Source of the DNA: Pseudomonadota bacterium
GTDB lineage: Bacteria > Pseudomonadota > Alphaproteobacteria > Caulobacterales > Caulobacteraceae
Length of the DNA stretch: 12,226 bases
Reading direction: 5' to 3'
Assembly (NCBI GenBank): GCA_023445955.1
Contig: JAEXJH010000066.1
Span: forward strand, 1-12,226
The notes beneath the pieces were generated by a model. It made no database searches. It was not told where the DNA came from and saw nothing but the letters and a program-made list of their open reading frames with translations. A program made the translations under genes and the position numbers. Within the stretch, counting starts at the first letter, position 1; each line of letters begins with the position of its first letter. Shown here piece by piece: positions 1 through 5,805 of the stretch.

Positions 1-32
1 CCGGGCGGGGGGCCAAACCCCCCCCGCCCCGG
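1..32. repeat. G/C-run fold-back at the extreme left end
   Basis: Bases 1-12 (CCGGGCGGGGGG) pair with 20-32 (reading CCCCCCGCCCCGG) with one bulged C at 27, leaving a seven-base loop (CCAAACC). Six consecutive G and eight consecutive C occur here. It falls inside the peptidase gene at the point where the encoded residues stop matching the family, which suggests an assembly-end or sequencing artefact rather than a biological element. Confidence 0.5.
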
Positions 33-627
33 CCCCGATGTTCGGCGAGTCCCCGACCCGGCCGGGCCGCTTGCCGAACACGCCGGCGGTCGAGGTCGCC
101 GCCGCCAGGCGTCCCTCGCCGTCGCGCACCACGCAGCCGACGGTGCCGGTCGGTAGCTCGTCCGGCGGATGATTGTCCTCGAACGCCCCGGCGTGGGTGA
201 ACCAGGTTGCCGGGTCCTCGACCGTCTCCAGCCCCTGGTCGCGGGCGAAGTCGATCGCGCCCTGGCCGGCCAGCATGACGTTGGGGGTCTGTTCCATCAC
301 CGCGCGGGCGGCCAGGATCGGGCTCTTGAAGCCTTGCAGCGCGGCCACCGAGCCGGCGCGAAGGGTCGGGCCGCACATCAGGCTGGCGTCCAGCTCGTAT
401 TCGCCGTCGGCGTTGGGCGAGGCGCCCTTGCCGGCGATGTAGAGGCCGCTGGCCTCCAGGGCGACAACGGTCTCGACCGCGACGTCCAGGGCGCTGGCCC
501 CGGCGGCCAGCCGGTCGCGGGCCGCCTCGACCAGGCCGCGCATGTGGGCGATCTCGACGGTGTAGTCGTGACCAGGCTTGGCGCCGGCCCCGCCATGCAG
601 AGCGAGACTAAAACGTTTGTTTGACAT
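1..627 (-). CDS. Isoaspartyl peptidase / L-asparaginase (type 2, Ntn hydrolase), partial at left edge
   Basis: Reading the minus strand from the ATG at 627-625 gives an open frame of 209 codons running off the window. The family hydrolyses isoaspartyl dipeptides and L-asparagine in the cytoplasm after self-cleavage into two subunits. Seen: HGGAG near residues 11-15, a stretch resembling the family's helix ending in [10 protein letters not shown], and GTVG with the predicted nucleophile Thr162, followed by AAATSTAG and [10 protein letters not shown]. These are hallmark residues around the autoproteolysis site. The start is supported by AAGGAAG about 4 bases upstream on that strand. The protein should be about 290-310 residues, so roughly the last third is missing. 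After IGAG the last residues (AGGVWPPAR) do not resemble the usual GAG-T-Y/W-A-D continuation, and this is exactly where the terminal G/C fold-back lies. The gene is divergent from the MDR gene, with 69 bases between the starts. Family assignment is very secure; substrate preference is unknown. Confidence 0.9.
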   Translation of the reverse strand, partial: MSNKRFSLALHGGAGAKPGHDYTVEIAHMRGLVEAARDRLAAGASALDVAVETVVALEASGLYIAGKGASPNADGEYELDASLMCGPTLRAGSVAALQGFKSPILAARAVMEQTPNVMLAGQGAIDFARDQGLETVEDPATWFTHAGAFEDNHPPDELPTGTVGCVVRDGEGRLAAATSTAGVFGKRPGRVGDSPNIGAGAGGVWPPAR

Positions 628-696
628 TCTGCTTCCTTGGCCCGGCGTCCCGCGCTAGCGTCCGGGCTCTTAACGAAGAAATCCGGGAGAGGCGAT
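628..696. promoter_or_regulatory. Divergent intergenic region between peptidase and MDR oxidoreductase genes
   Basis: These 69 bases separate two divergent start codons, so they, with the adjoining coding ends, are inferred to hold promoters for both. They contain Shine-Dalgarno sequences for each gene (AAGGAAG on the minus strand, GGGAGAGG at 685-692 on the plus strand) and an 8-base palindrome CGCTAGCG at 653-660 flanked by CCCGG (641-645) and CCGGG (662-666). I could not assign a convincing -35/-10 pair. Confidence 0.35.
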
Positions 697-1695
697 ATGA
701 AGGCGGTGCTCAGCAAGGAAGTCGGCGGTCCCGAGACCCTGGTGCTGGAGGAGCTGCCCGATCCCGTCGCCGGCCCCGGTCAGGTGCTGATCGACGTCAA
801 GGCCTGCGGGGTCAACTATCCCGACGTCCTGATCATCGAGGACAAGTACCAGTTCAAGCCGCCGCGCCCGTTCGCGCCGGGCGGCGAGGTGTCGGGCGTG
901 ATCGCCGCGGTCGGCGAGGGCGTGACCCGTTTCAAGGTCGGCGACCGCGTGCTGGCCTCGACCGGCTGGGGCGGTTTCGCCGAGAAGCTGGCCCTGGAAG
1001 AGCAGCGCTGCACCCACATCCCCGACAACATGCCGTTCGACGAGGCCGCCGCCTTCGTCCTGACCTACGGCACCTCGTACTACGCCCTGAAGGATCGCGG
1101 CGTGCTGAAGGCCGGCGAGACCCTGCTGGTTCTGGGCGCCGCCGGCGGCGTCGGCCTGGCCGCGGTCGAGCTGGGCAAGGCGGCCGGAGCGCGCGTAATC
1201 GCCGCAGCCTCCAGCCAGGAAAAGGTCGACCTGGCCATTAAGCACGGCGCCGACAGCGGCGTCGTCTATCCGCGGGGCCCGTTCGATAAGGACGGCCAGA
1301 AGGCGCTGGCCAACCTGATCAAGGACGCCTGCGGCCCCAACGGCTGGGACGTCGCCTATGACGCCGTCGGCGGCGACTATTCGGAGGCGACGATCCGCGC
1401 CGCCGGCTGGAACGGCCGCTTCCTGGTGATCGGCTTCCCGTCGGGCATTCCGAAAATCCCGTTGAATCTCACGCTGTTGAAGTCGTGCGACATCGTCGGG
1501 GTGTTCTGGGGCGCGGCGGTGGCGCGCGATCCCAAGGGCCATGCCCAGAATCTCAAGGATCTGATGGGCCTCTATGCGGACGGCAAGATCAAGCCGTACG
1601 TCTCCGAGCGCTTCCCGCTGGCCCGCGCCGGCGAGGCCATCGCTCACCTGTCCAGCCGCAAGGCCATGGGCAAGGTGGTGATCACGGTTGATTAG
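697..1695 (+). CDS. Zinc-independent medium-chain dehydrogenase/reductase, NADPH:quinone oxidoreductase-like
   Basis: This 332-residue protein has the usual length for the quinone-oxidoreductase branch of the MDR superfamily. Such enzymes transfer hydride from NADPH to quinones or activated double bonds in the cytosol. Seen: an N-terminal GroES-like half with KACGVNYPD (about 35-43), PGGEVSGVIAAVGEGV (about 61-76) and VGDRV; then a Rossmann half with the glycine-rich GAAGGVG at 147-153 and a C-terminal GKVVI. The catalytic and structural zinc-ligand patterns of alcohol dehydrogenases (GHE; the four-cysteine lobe) are absent. The ATG at 697 is preferred over an in-frame ATG at 637: it has GGGAGAGG at 685-692, aligns with typical MKAV starts, and the longer form would run back into the divergent neighbour's promoter region. 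The natural substrate cannot be told; acyl-CoA reductase-like members share this fold. No rho-independent terminator follows. Confidence 0.9.
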   Translation: MKAVLSKEVGGPETLVLEELPDPVAGPGQVLIDVKACGVNYPDVLIIEDKYQFKPPRPFAPGGEVSGVIAAVGEGVTRFKVGDRVLASTGWGGFAEKLALEEQRCTHIPDNMPFDEAAAFVLTYGTSYYALKDRGVLKAGETLLVLGAAGGVGLAAVELGKAAGARVIAAASSQEKVDLAIKHGADSGVVYPRGPFDKDGQKALANLIKDACGPNGWDVAYDAVGGDYSEATIRAAGWNGRFLVIGFPSGIPKIPLNLTLLKSCDIVGVFWGAAVARDPKGHAQNLKDLMGLYADGKIKPYVSERFPLARAGEAIAHLSSRKAMGKVVITVD

Positions 1696-1762
1696 AACGG
1701 TGAACGGCGATCGTGGTTAAATCCCGCTAAGTATCCTTTTTAGCAAAGGAAACACGACATTT

Positions 1763-1799
1763 CCGCAGAGTGGCTCCTTGAGACTAGGAGACTCTGCGG
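1763..1799 (+). promoter_or_regulatory. Leader hairpin sequestering the Shine-Dalgarno of the hfsJ-like gene
   Basis: CCGCAGAGT (1763-1771) is perfectly complementary to ACTCTGCGG (1791-1799). Inside these arms CTCCT (1774-1778) pairs with AGGAG (1786-1790). The result is a 14-bp stem with a two-base GG bulge and a seven-base loop. AGGAG is the best Shine-Dalgarno for the ATG at 1802 and would be fully paired. There is no T-run after the stem, so it does not look like an intrinsic terminator of the upstream MDR gene. It also holds a GANTC (GACTC, 1790-1794), the CcrM methylation site in Caulobacter. The fold is visible directly; that it regulates translation is inference. Confidence 0.55.
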
Positions 1800-1801
1800 C
1801 G

Positions 1802-2722
1802 ATGTTCGTCCCCCAGGAACAGAGCGGAATGAACGACGCGGCGCCGGCCGCGCCGCGCCGCCCCTACCGCCTGACGCGGCGCCCCGAGGAGCGCGTGCGC
1901 GTGCTCGGCGGGGTCATGGACCTGGTGCGCCCCGAAGAGGTGTTCCACTTCGTCACCGGCAAGTTGGAAGCGCGCCAGAGCGCCATCGTCGCCAACCACA
2001 ATCTTCACAGCCTGTACCTGATTGGCAAGGACCACCAGATCGGCGAGTTCTACCAGCAGGCCGACCTGATCGAGGTCGACAGCGTGCCGCTGATCTTCTG
2101 GGCGCGCCTGGTGGGCCGGGCCAGCCGGCGCTTCCACCGCTGCACCTATCTCGATTGGCGCGACGACTTCTGGGCGCTGGCCACGCAGAAGAACTGGAAG
2201 GTCTTCTTCGTCGGCGGCGCGCCAGGCGTGGCCGACAAGGCCGTCGAGCGCATCCACCAGGACTATCCGGGCGTCCGCATCACCAGCCATCACGGCTATT
2301 TCGACGTCCGCCCCGGCTCGGCCGCCAACGATGCGGTGGTCGCGGCGATCCGCGACTTCGCGCCGGACATCGTGCTGGTCGGCATGGGCATGCCGCGCCA
2401 GGAGGTCTGGACGCTGGAGAACCACAAGGCCTACGGGCCGGCGGTGACCTTCACCGTGGGTGGGGCCTTCGACTACGAGGCCGGCGTCCAGAAGGCCGCG
2501 CCGCGCTGGATGGGGCCGATGGGCATGGAATGGCTGTTCCGGCTGATGGTCGACCCCCAGCGGCTGTTCTCGCGCTATTGCGTCGAGCCGTGGTCGCTGG
2601 TCGGTCCGGCCTGCCGCGATGTCGTCCGGGCGCTGAGCAAACGCACGGCGCCAGGCGATCCGCGGGCGGCGGAAAACGCCCGGTGGGAGCAGATGCGCGC
2701 CCGTAATGAAGGGTTGCGCTAG
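1802..2722 (+). CDS. hfsJ: WecG/TagA/CpsF family glycosyltransferase, probable holdfast glycosyltransferase HfsJ
   Basis: This 306-residue GT26-family enzyme is predicted to transfer a sugar from a nucleotide donor to a lipid-linked acceptor at the inner face of the membrane. Numbering from the 1802 ATG, the family motifs appear in order: VANHN (63-67), the acidic D93 in EVDSVPL (usually D-G; here D-S), VFFVGGAPG with YPGVRI and HGYF, MPRQE (197-201), GGAFDYEAG (220-228) and the C-terminal EWLFRLMVDPQRLFSRY (from 243), an appendage that targets such enzymes to the membrane. The hfsJ name rests on family plus recalled neighbourhood in C. crescentus, where HfsJ is needed for holdfast synthesis. 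The start is uncertain: ATG 1802 follows AGGAG at 1786-1790 with long 11-base spacing; ATG 1829 follows AGGA at 1815-1818; an in-frame TTG at 1778 lies inside the hairpin and is unlikely. Another envelope polysaccharide role is the main alternative. Confidence 0.85.
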   Translation: MFVPQEQSGMNDAAPAAPRRPYRLTRRPEERVRVLGGVMDLVRPEEVFHFVTGKLEARQSAIVANHNLHSLYLIGKDHQIGEFYQQADLIEVDSVPLIFWARLVGRASRRFHRCTYLDWRDDFWALATQKNWKVFFVGGAPGVADKAVERIHQDYPGVRITSHHGYFDVRPGSAANDAVVAAIRDFAPDIVLVGMGMPRQEVWTLENHKAYGPAVTFTVGGAFDYEAGVQKAAPRWMGPMGMEWLFRLMVDPQRLFSRYCVEPWSLVGPACRDVVRALSKRTAPGDPRAAENARWEQMRARNEGLR

Positions 2723-2782
2723 GATGTTGGCGAGGTCTGTGGGGACCGTAATGGTGATCTCGAACGAGGGGCTTGGGGCATA

Positions 2783-2974
2783 ATGGGCCTGGATATTCGC
2801 GTCATGACGCTGGAGGCCAAGGAGCGCTCCGGCTTTACGCACCGCGCCGTCGCCGGCGTGGGCCTGGTCGGCTTAGGCTTGGCCTGGGCCGTGCTGCTGG
2901 TCCCGTGCATGATCTGGCTGGCCGCCAGTCATCTGGGTCGCCGCCTGGAGCCGCTGGTCCGCCGTCCGGCCTGA
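2783..2974 (+). CDS. Putative small single-span membrane protein (63 residues), function unknown
   Basis: I do not recognise this protein. It starts at ATG 2783, with GGGG at 2775-2778 as a possible ribosome binding site. A short charged N-terminal part (about 1-22) is followed by one strongly hydrophobic segment, roughly residues 23-48, rich in Gly, Leu, Val and Trp and ending in LLVPCMIWLAA. A basic tail follows, with the pattern HLGRRLEPLVRRPA. About 87% of its codons end in G or C, in line with neighbouring genes, which argues for real coding. The two overlapping ORFs, one in another plus-strand frame and one antisense, lack such a segment. It lies 60 bases after the hfsJ-like gene on the same strand and may be co-transcribed. 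The basic C-terminal end suggests cytoplasmic placement of the tail by the positive-inside rule. It could still be a chance ORF. Confidence 0.5.
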   Translation: MGLDIRVMTLEAKERSGFTHRAVAGVGLVGLGLAWAVLLVPCMIWLAASHLGRRLEPLVRRPA

Positions 2975-3010
2975 TTTTCATCTAGCCAACACCTGTTTGC
3001 TCCGCGAATA

Positions 3011-3023
3011 TGATCATTGATCA
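3011..3023. promoter_or_regulatory. TGATCA-T-TGATCA inverted repeat, candidate operator ahead of the SDR/transporter pair
   Basis: Two copies of TGATCA (3011-3016 and 3018-3023) flank one base, giving an odd-centred 13-base inverted repeat 38 bases before the SDR start codon. The AT-rich setting (AATATGATCATTGATCAC) stands out from the GC-rich surroundings. Symmetry and position fit a dimeric repressor site such as those bound by GntR- or TetR-type regulators. No regulator gene is next to it, and the assignment is inference. Confidence 0.35.
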
Positions 3024-3061
3024 CTGACCCACGAGAGGTCGGGGACGCGGAGGGAATTTCC

Positions 3062-3952
3062 ATGGTCGGACGTCTGGACGGCAAGGTCGCCGTCGTCACC
3101 GGGGGCTGCTCGGGCATCGGGCTCGGCGCGGTCGAGCTGTTCGTGGCCGAGGGGGCGTGCGTGATCGCCGCCGACCTGCAAGCCGAGAAGGGCGAGATGC
3201 TGGAAAAGCGTTTCCCCGACCGCGTCCGCTTCTCGCGCTGCGACGTCACCTCGGAAGACGACCTGGCCAAGACCATGGCCATGGCCGAGGAAGCGTTCGG
3301 CGGCCTCGACATCCTGTTCAACAACGCCGGCCACGGCGGCACGCCCGCCTCGGTGCCGGAGCTGACGGTCGAGGGCTGGGACAAGACCTTCGCCCTCTTG
3401 GTGCGCGGTCCGGCCATCGGCATGAAGCACGCCCTGCCGCTGATGCTGAAGCGCGGCGGCGGCTCGATCATCAACACCGCCTCGATCGCCGGCCTGCAGG
3501 CGGGCTTCGGGCCGCTGGCCTATTCGGCGGCCAAGTCGGCGGTGATCCACATGAGCCGGTGCGCGGCGGCCGAGCTGTCGCCGCTGAAGATCCGGGTCAA
3601 CGCCATCTGCCCGGGCCTGATCGCCACCTCGATCTTCGGCGCCTCGATGGGCCTGCCGCGCGAGGTCGCCGACCAGATGGCCGCCCAGATCGCCTCGATC
3701 GGCCCCAAGATCCAGCCGATCCCGAAGTCTGGTCTGCCCGAGGACATCGCCGCCGCGGCGCTCTACCTGGCCAGCGACGACTCGCAGTTCGTCACCGGGA
3801 CCCACATCGTCGTCGACGGCGGCATCACGGTCGGCCCGCGTTCGGCCTGGGACAAGAACACGCCGTCGCCGATCCTCGCGGCCATGGGCATCACGCCCGA
3901 GCAGGCCGAGGCGATGCGCGCCCAGCTGGTCGCCGCCGGCGGGGCGGGGTGA
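3062..3952 (+). CDS. Classical short-chain dehydrogenase/reductase (SDR) with altered catalytic tetrad
   Basis: This 296-residue NAD(P)-dependent oxidoreductase is slightly longer than a classical SDR (about 250) because of a C-terminal tail of some 30 residues. Seen: TGGCSGIG (13-20) for cofactor binding; Asp38 at the end of strand 2, which favours NAD over NADP; DVT (61-63); NNAG (87-90); Ser141 in NTAS; and Y154-S-A-A-K158, with the usual 13-residue spacing from the serine; then NAICPG. The tetrad Asn expected in a WDxxFAVNLRG-like stretch is replaced: here it reads WDKTFALLVRG, with Leu113 in that place. The start at 3062 is supported by GGAGGG (3049-3054), seven bases upstream; the longer frame from 3017 would add residues with no SDR character. 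The stop overlaps the next gene's GTG by four bases, indicating translational coupling with the transporter. Substrate unknown. Confidence 0.9.
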   Translation: MVGRLDGKVAVVTGGCSGIGLGAVELFVAEGACVIAADLQAEKGEMLEKRFPDRVRFSRCDVTSEDDLAKTMAMAEEAFGGLDILFNNAGHGGTPASVPELTVEGWDKTFALLVRGPAIGMKHALPLMLKRGGGSIINTASIAGLQAGFGPLAYSAAKSAVIHMSRCAAAELSPLKIRVNAICPGLIATSIFGASMGLPREVADQMAAQIASIGPKIQPIPKSGLPEDIAAAALYLASDDSQFVTGTHIVVDGGITVGPRSAWDKNTPSPILAAMGITPEQAEAMRAQLVAAGGAG

Positions 3953-4842
3953 CCCTCACCCCGAACCTGCGCGGCGCGCTGTGGATGTTGGCCTCGGCGG
4001 TCGGCTTCACGGCGATGACCACGCTGATCAAGTTCCTGGGGCCCGGCTATCCGGCCGCGCTCCAGACCTTCTACCGGCAGCTGGCGGGAGTGATCGTGCT
4101 GCTGCCGCTGATGGCCCGCGACTGGAAGGCGGCGTTCCGCACCACCCGTCCGGGCATCCTGATCTTCCGCTCCAGCGCCGGGGTGCTGGCGCTGATCATG
4201 GGCTTCTACGCGTATCAGAAGCTGCCGCTGGCCGACGCCAACGCGCTGTCGTTCACCCGGACGCTATGGCTGGTGCCGCTGGCCGCCTTCGTGCTGCGCG
4301 AGCCGATCGGGCCGTTGCGGATCGGCGCAGCGCTGGTCGGCTTCCTGGGCGTGCTGATCATGCTGAAGCCGGGCTCCGGCGGCATGGGCGCGTGGATCGG
4401 CTGGCCGCAAGCCTGCGCCCTGGCCTCGGCCTTCCTGTTCGCCCTGACCATCACGGGCATGAAGGTCATGACCCGCGACCACAGCCCGTTCGTGCTGCTG
4501 GTCTACGCCGCCGTCCTGGGCCTGGTCTTCGCCATCCCGCCGGCCCTGTTCGTCTGGAAGTGGCCGACCCTGCCGGATCTCGGGCTGCTGGCCGCCATGG
4601 GCGTGATCGGCACCTTCACCCAGGGGGCCTATATCAAGGGCATGGAGGCCGGCGAGGCGGCGGTCATGGCCCCGATCGACTATACGCGGCTGGTCTTCGC
4701 GGTCGGAGCGGGCTTGCTGCTGTTCCACGAAGTTCCCAAGCCGGCGGTGATCTTCGGCGCGGCGATCGTGGTGGCCTCGACGCTGTTCATCTCCTGGCGC
4801 GAGCACCAGCAGTCCAAGCGGGCGATGGCTCAGCCGGCGTAG
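3949..4842 (+). CDS. EamA/DMT-superfamily transporter (10 predicted membrane spans)
   Basis: This inner-membrane permease of 297 residues, typical for the drug/metabolite transporter superfamily, shows about ten hydrophobic segments arranged as two EamA repeats (roughly 5-135 and 150-285). Features of the fold are visible: FYRQLAGVIVLLPL in the second helix region, YQKLPLADANALSFTRTLWLVPLAAFVLREPIG at the end of repeat one, and the matching MAPIDYTRLVFAVGAGLLLFHEVP in repeat two. Members export amino acids, nucleosides, metabolites or drugs; the cargo cannot be inferred. The GTG start at 3949-3951 overlaps the SDR stop (GTGA), so it is probably co-translated with the SDR, and the pair may handle one metabolite. 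No ATG fits the first helix better. Its 3' end overlaps the convergent epimerase gene by 13 bases. Confidence 0.9.
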   Translation: MTLTPNLRGALWMLASAVGFTAMTTLIKFLGPGYPAALQTFYRQLAGVIVLLPLMARDWKAAFRTTRPGILIFRSSAGVLALIMGFYAYQKLPLADANALSFTRTLWLVPLAAFVLREPIGPLRIGAALVGFLGVLIMLKPGSGGMGAWIGWPQACALASAFLFALTITGMKVMTRDHSPFVLLVYAAVLGLVFAIPPALFVWKWPTLPDLGLLAAMGVIGTFTQGAYIKGMEAGEAAVMAPIDYTRLVFAVGAGLLLFHEVPKPAVIFGAAIVVASTLFISWREHQQSKRAMAQPA

Positions 4843-5801
4843 GTTTTCCGCCAGTCGACGAAGCGCGCCAAGCCCTCGGCCAGCTTGACCTTGGGCTTAT
4901 AGCCGCACAGCGCCTGCAGCTTGTCGATATTGGCGAAGGTGGCCGGCACGTCGCCGGGCTGCATCGGCAGGAAGGTCTTCTGCGCCTCGATCCCCAGCGC
5001 CGCTTCCAGGGTGGAGATCATCTCCATCAGCCCGACCGGATCGTTGTCGCCGATATTGTAGACCTCATGGCCGCCCTCGCCCGGCGGATGGTCCAGCACG
5101 CCGAGGATGCCGTCGACGATATCGTCGACATAGGTGAAGTCGCGGGCCATCTGGCCCTCGCCATAGACGTCGATCGGCTCGCCCTTCAGCATCTTCTCGG
5201 TGAAGCCGTAATAGGCCATGTCCGGCCGACCCCAGGGACCATAGACGGTGAAGAACCGCAGGCCCGACTGCGGGAAGCCGTAGAGCTTGGCGTAGCTCTG
5301 GCTGAGCAGTTCGCACGAGCGCTTGGTGGCCGCATACAGCGACACCGGGCTCTCGGCCGGATCGGTCTCGCGAAAGCCGTCGCCGTTCAGCGGCCGGTCG
5401 CCATAGACGCTGGACGAGCTGGCATAGACCAGGTGCTCGACGCCGGCATGGCGGCAGGCCTCCAGCACCGACAGGTGGCCGGCCAGGTTGCTGCGCTCAT
5501 AGGCGAACGGGTTCTCGATCGAGTAGCGGACCCCGGCCTGGGCGGCCAGGTGGATCACCCGTCTGGCGCCGGCCGTTCTCACCAGTTCGGCGAAGACCTC
5601 GTGCTCGGCGATGTCCATGCGGATCATCGTGAAGCCGTCGCGGCCTTCGAGCCGCGCGGCGCGAGCAGCCTTCAGCGCCGGATCGTAATAGGCGTTGAAC
5701 ACGTCGACGCCGATCACCGTCTCGCCGCGCGCCAACAGGCGCTCGACCACGTGCAGGCCGATGAAGCCCGCCGCGCCTGTGACGATGATCGGCGACGCCA
5801 T
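4830..5801 (-). CDS. UDP-glucuronate 4-epimerase (extended SDR)
   Basis: This 323-residue cytoplasmic enzyme interconverts UDP-glucuronate and UDP-galacturonate. Seen: TGAAGFIG (8-15) for NAD binding; the stretch AAQAGVRYSIENPFAY (86-101), characteristic of the GlcA-epimerase group (LspL/CapI type) rather than GalE; SSSSVYG (128-134); the catalytic Y156-A-A-T-K160; FFTVYGPWGRPDMA; and EGQMARDFTYVDDIV. These make the family call strong. The ATG at 5801-5799 starts four bases after the stop of the UDP-glucose dehydrogenase gene, so the two are an operon making UDP-GalA from UDP-Glc. The product would feed GalA-containing glycans; C. crescentus lipid A is known to carry GalA. The last 13 bases overlap the convergent transporter gene, and no terminator separates them. 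Confidence 0.94.
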   Translation of the reverse strand: MASPIIVTGAAGFIGLHVVERLLARGETVIGVDVFNAYYDPALKAARAARLEGRDGFTMIRMDIAEHEVFAELVRTAGARRVIHLAAQAGVRYSIENPFAYERSNLAGHLSVLEACRHAGVEHLVYASSSSVYGDRPLNGDGFRETDPAESPVSLYAATKRSCELLSQSYAKLYGFPQSGLRFFTVYGPWGRPDMAYYGFTEKMLKGEPIDVYGEGQMARDFTYVDDIVDGILGVLDHPPGEGGHEVYNIGDNDPVGLMEMISTLEAALGIEAQKTFLPMQPGDVPATFANIDKLQALCGYKPKVKLAEGLARFVDWRKTYAG

Positions 5802-5805
5802 CGCG

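Noticed and set aside
621..626. Perfect TTGACA hexamer on the plus strand at the start of the peptidase gene, candidate -35 for the MDR gene
   Set aside because: No matching -10 lies at 16-18 bases or at the Caulobacter-type spacing; the only GCTA-like element (654) is 27 bases away.
1717..1731. TTAA-N7-TAAG resembling a CtrA box (TTAA-N7-TTAA) before the hfsJ-like gene
   Set aside because: The second half-site does not match at the correct spacing; at N6 only three of four bases agree. Too weak to report as a CtrA site.
1726..1750. GCTAA/TTAGC and TCCTTT/AAAGGA mini-hairpins after the MDR gene as a terminator
   Set aside because: Stems are 5-6 bp, mutually exclusive and AT-rich, and no T-run follows; not a credible intrinsic terminator.
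1778..1801. TTG at 1778 as the start of the glycosyltransferase, adding eight residues
   Set aside because: It lies within the leader hairpin, has no Shine-Dalgarno, and adds residues without family match; ATG 1802 or 1829 is more likely.
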